From Pseudomonas sp. 8Z (GTDB lineage: Bacteria; Pseudomonadota; Gammaproteobacteria; Pseudomonadales; Pseudomonadaceae), in contig NZ_LR733824.1 in assembly GCF_902506535.1 (NCBI RefSeq), positions 836,526-900,525 of the forward strand: DNA of 64,000 nucleotides, given 5' to 3'. The notes beneath the pieces are model-generated. The model ran no database searches and was not told the origin of the DNA. It worked only from the letters and a program-made list of their open reading frames with translations. The position numbers and the translations under genes are program-made. Positions 62,220 through 64,000 of this stretch are shown here, one piece after another (within the stretch, counting starts at the first letter, position 1; each line of letters opens with the position of its first letter).

Positions 62220-62249
62220 TTGGCGCTGAGCACCAGCCGCCGCTATAAT
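62220..62249 (+). promoter_or_regulatory. Promoter of tRNA-Ile2
   Basis: TTGGCG (62220-62225), an 18-base spacer and TATAAT (62244-62249), followed by a GC-rich CCGCGCTCG discriminator, precede the tRNA by 13 bases. Confidence 0.65.
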
Positions 62250-62262
62250 CCGCGCTCGTTTC

Positions 62263-62339
62263 GGGCCTATAGCTCAGTTGGTTAGAGCAGTCGACTCATA
62301 ATCGATTGGTCGCAGGTTCAAGTCCTGCTGGGCCCACCA
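62263..62339 (+). tRNA. tRNA-Ile2 (anticodon CAU)
   Basis: This 77-base tRNA has a genome-encoded CCA. The acceptor is GGGCCTA with TGGGCCC, and the D-arm is AGCTCAGTTGGTTAGAGC. The anticodon loop is CTCATAA and the T-arm contains GGTTCAAGTCC. The anticodon stem context (CGACTCATAATCG) resembles E. coli ileX rather than elongator metT, so the C34 should become lysidine and read AUA. Elongator Met is the alternative, judged less likely. Confidence 0.88.
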
Positions 62340-62344
62340 TCTTC

Positions 62345-62368
62345 AAAGCCGCGCACTGCGCGGCTTTT
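62345..62368 (+). terminator. Terminator after tRNA-Ile2
   Basis: AAAGCCGCGC pairs with GCGCGGCTTT around a 3-base loop, followed by T. It starts 6 bases after the CCA end. Confidence 0.85.
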
Positions 62369-62450
62369 GTCTTTCTGGCCTGGTTTATCCCGGCAGCCCT
62401 GCTGATTAACCGACTCAAATTGCCCCTGGGCCAAGGGGCAGATCAGGCCA

Positions 62451-62696
62451 TTGCTGGTGCGCCTATTCGCCCATTGGCGACTGGGCAAGCAAACCGACCG
62501 CCGTGTGTCGGCCCTGGCCACTTACCGCTGGCACGTGCAGAACCTAAAACGTCGCAGCGATCCGACAGCCGCGCGGCTGTGCCCGAAATGCACTAGCGCA
62601 CTACGAATTCGCACGGTGAATACAGGGCCCGAAGGCGGGCAGCAGTTTTGCGGATGCTCGACGCGTCCAACATGCCAAACAATGCAGAGCCTTTGA
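62451..62696 (+). pseudogene. Remnant of a topoisomerase-type zinc-ribbon protein
   Basis: An open frame from a TTG codon encodes up to 81 residues ending in a four-cysteine zinc ribbon (CPKCTSALRIRTVNTGPEGG, then QQFCGCSTRPTCQ). This matches the C4 zinc finger seen at the end of topoisomerase I and many NERD/DUF2726-type proteins. The upstream part is short, with a stop at 62403, and a hydrophobic segment (FLAWFIPAALLINRL) appears in another frame just before. It therefore looks like the end of a decayed membrane-linked gene. The full family is not identifiable. The remaining 62369-62780 shows no other gene. Confidence 0.45.
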
Positions 62697-62784
62697 AATG
62701 CAGGTGGAAGCTCCAAATAGTGGTTTGCCCCCCCGATGATTCCGCGCCCATCGACCAGTAAGCCCGACTTGAGAATTAGACAGC

Positions 62785-62846
62785 GAGCCGAATCGGCGGC
62801 ATTATCGGCTCACCAAATGAGCCGAATAGACTCATTAATCGGCTCA
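62785..62846. promoter_or_regulatory. Tandem palindromic operator-like array upstream of fic
   Basis: Two identical units GAGCCGAAT-N10-ATCGGCTCA lie at 62785-62812 and 62819-62846, exactly 34 bases apart. The spacers differ in sequence, so only the arms are conserved, as expected for protein-binding half-sites. The array ends 16 bases before the fic start. The Fic protein itself has a C-terminal winged helix, so autoregulation is plausible. Confidence 0.6.
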
Positions 62847-62862
62847 TGGATGTACAACTCTC

Positions 62863-63984
62863 ATGAATGACCCGCTCTGGATCTGGCAGCAGCCCGACTG
62901 GCCGCACTTCAGTTGGCAAGCCGAAGCGCTCGCCTCGCTGCTGCGCGCTTGCAGCCAGGCTCAGGGGCGTTTGTTAGGAATGCTCGGTGCGGTGGGCAGT
63001 GACACCGAAGTGCAGAGCAGCCTGGATGCCATGCTGCAGAACATCGTCACCTCTTCAGCCATCGAGGATGAGCAGTTGAATGTCGGTTCTGTTCGTTCAT
63101 CATTGGCGCGGCGCCTGGGGCTGAATGAAGAAGGTCGCACCACGCCCCTCTCCGAAGGCCTGGCGGAACTGTTGCTCGATGCCACCCGCGCGCACCAACA
63201 ACCGCTGGACGAACCACGGCTGTTCACCTGGCAGCGCTGGCTATTCCCCACCGATGAGCAACTGCGGGCTCGCCCCCTGCACATCGGCGCACTGCGCGGC
63301 GAAGAGCCCATGCAGGTGGTTTCCGGTCGCATCGATCAACCGACCGTCCATTTCGAAGCACCTCCGCGCGCAGGGCTGGAAGCGCAATTGGCCGTTTTTC
63401 TCGCCTGGTTTGAGAGCAGCCGCAGCGATCCCAGCCTCGATCCTTTTCTGCGCGCCGGCATTGCCCATTTCTGGTTTGTCACTCTGCACCCATTCGATGA
63501 CGGCAACGGTCGCCTCACGCGCGCCATTACCGACCTAGCACTGGCCCAGGGCGAACAGCAGACCATTCGCTTCCATGCCATGTCTGCGAGCATCCTCGAC
63601 GACCGCACCGGTTACTACCGCATCCTCGAAGCTAGCCAGAAAGGCACCCTGGATATCACCGCCTGGCTGCAGTGGTTTCTCGCGACCTTGCACAATAGCC
63701 TGGAGCAGGCCCTCGCTCGTATCGACCGAGTGCTGGTCAAGGCGCGCTTCTGGCAGGCACACCGCAGCCAAACGCTATCTGCGGAACAAGTCAAAGTGCT
63801 TAACCGCCTGCTCGATGGCGGCGAACAGGGTTTCGAAAACGGTATCAGCGCGGCGCAATACCAAGCTGTAGCCAAGGTATCCAAAGCCACCGCGACCCGC
63901 CACCTGAGCGACCTGCTGGAAAAGGGCTGCATCGAGCGACTGCCTGGTGGCGGGCGCAGCACCCGTTACCAGATAGCGCGCTGA
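62863..63984 (+). CDS. Fic family protein with N-terminal DUF4172 and C-terminal winged helix
   Basis: Fic proteins transfer AMP or another nucleotide moiety to target hydroxyls. The 373-residue protein has a DUF4172-type N-terminal domain, and the Fic core carries the intact active-site motif HPFDDGNGRLTR at residues 209-220. An inhibitory-helix-like segment TSSAIEDE at 63-70 has the key glutamate at 68 but Asp where Gly or Asn is usual. A winged helix at about 315-373 follows (ISAAQYQAVAKVSKATATRHL). It therefore resembles class II, self-inhibited Fic enzymes. The target is unknown. No antitoxin partner gene is visible in the window. Confidence 0.88.
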   Translation: MNDPLWIWQQPDWPHFSWQAEALASLLRACSQAQGRLLGMLGAVGSDTEVQSSLDAMLQNIVTSSAIEDEQLNVGSVRSSLARRLGLNEEGRTTPLSEGLAELLLDATRAHQQPLDEPRLFTWQRWLFPTDEQLRARPLHIGALRGEEPMQVVSGRIDQPTVHFEAPPRAGLEAQLAVFLAWFESSRSDPSLDPFLRAGIAHFWFVTLHPFDDGNGRLTRAITDLALAQGEQQTIRFHAMSASILDDRTGYYRILEASQKGTLDITAWLQWFLATLHNSLEQALARIDRVLVKARFWQAHRSQTLSAEQVKVLNRLLDGGEQGFENGISAAQYQAVAKVSKATATRHLSDLLEKGCIERLPGGGRSTRYQIAR

Positions 63985-64000
63985 GCACCTGAGCCGACCA

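Noticed and set aside
62306..62596. A 96-codon frame starting inside the tRNA 3' end
   Set aside because: The start lies in the tRNA T-arm and the frame crosses the tRNA terminator; only a short hydrophobic stretch in it is of interest.
62785..62846. Reading the 34-bp periodic units as the beginning of a CRISPR-like array
   Set aside because: There are only two units with short arms and 10-base spacers; the symmetry within each unit fits an operator.

Overview
The window is a chromosomal segment of a Pseudomonas. The evidence is the gene order (a tyrosyl-tRNA synthetase beside an rrn promoter region, then mepM-anmK-erpA, coq7-osmC-vfr-trpCDG, trpE-gph-rpe, agt-type ABC/two-component genes, murU-amgK, lptD-surA-pdxA-rsmA-apaG-apaH-glpE, prkA-yeaH-ycgB, cca-folK-folB-plsY-tsaD and rpsU-dnaG-rpoD). 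As I remember it, this follows the P. aeruginosa PAO1 PA0668-to-PA0576 block. A Vfr-type CRP, two split trp operons with their own leader peptides, and REP sequences with TAGGAGCGG ends also fit Pseudomonas. High GC3 and the intergenic repeat families suggest something near the P. mendocina/oleovorans group, but I cannot fix the species.

Layout: 1-1.55 kb is a rearranged, gene-poor zone. It has a gene end with terminator, two facing copies of a long intergenic repeat, the left end of an IS256-like element, and then three tandem rRNA promoters with boxA and a 16S leader that point into the IS remnant instead of into a 16S gene. 1.55-15.7 kb holds tyrS, cell-wall recycling and hydrolase genes (mepM, anmK), Fe-S assembly (erpA), bactofilin, hemJ, a Tat-type PLP protein, an SDR, an AAA ATPase facing a formylglycine-enzyme-like protein, coq7, an OsmC protein and vfr. 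15.7-18.4 kb is trpGDC with a Trp leader peptide. 18.5-25.6 kb is an accessory-looking catabolic cluster: a GntR regulator, an NRAMP-type carrier, pxpA, a DUF1445 protein, a fused pxpB-pxpC and a biotin carboxylase/carrier. 25.8-29 kb is trpE (with a second, nearly identical leader peptide), gph and rpe.

29.1-37.1 kb encodes a spermidine/putrescine-type ABC importer and the LuxR-type two-component pair resembling AgtSR. 37.2-48.4 kb carries envelope and housekeeping genes: murU-amgK MurNAc recycling, LptD, SurA, PdxA, RsmA, ApaG, ApaH and GlpE. 48.7-53.7 kb is the prkA-yeaH-ycgB stress operon, with a nested palindromic element between its first two genes. 53.8-62.2 kb runs from cca through folK/folB, plsY and tsaD to the rpsU-dnaG-rpoD macromolecular synthesis cluster. 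The window ends with tRNA-Ile2(CAU), a remnant of a zinc-ribbon protein, and a Fic-family gene preceded by a tandem palindromic operator-like array.

Most of the window is ordinary core genome. The best candidates for follow-up are the orphaned rRNA promoter/leader, the Fic gene with its 34-bp-periodic operator, the biotin-linked pxp cluster, the paired trp leaders, the repeat element inside the prkA operon, and a REP pair that supplies the stop codons of two convergent genes.
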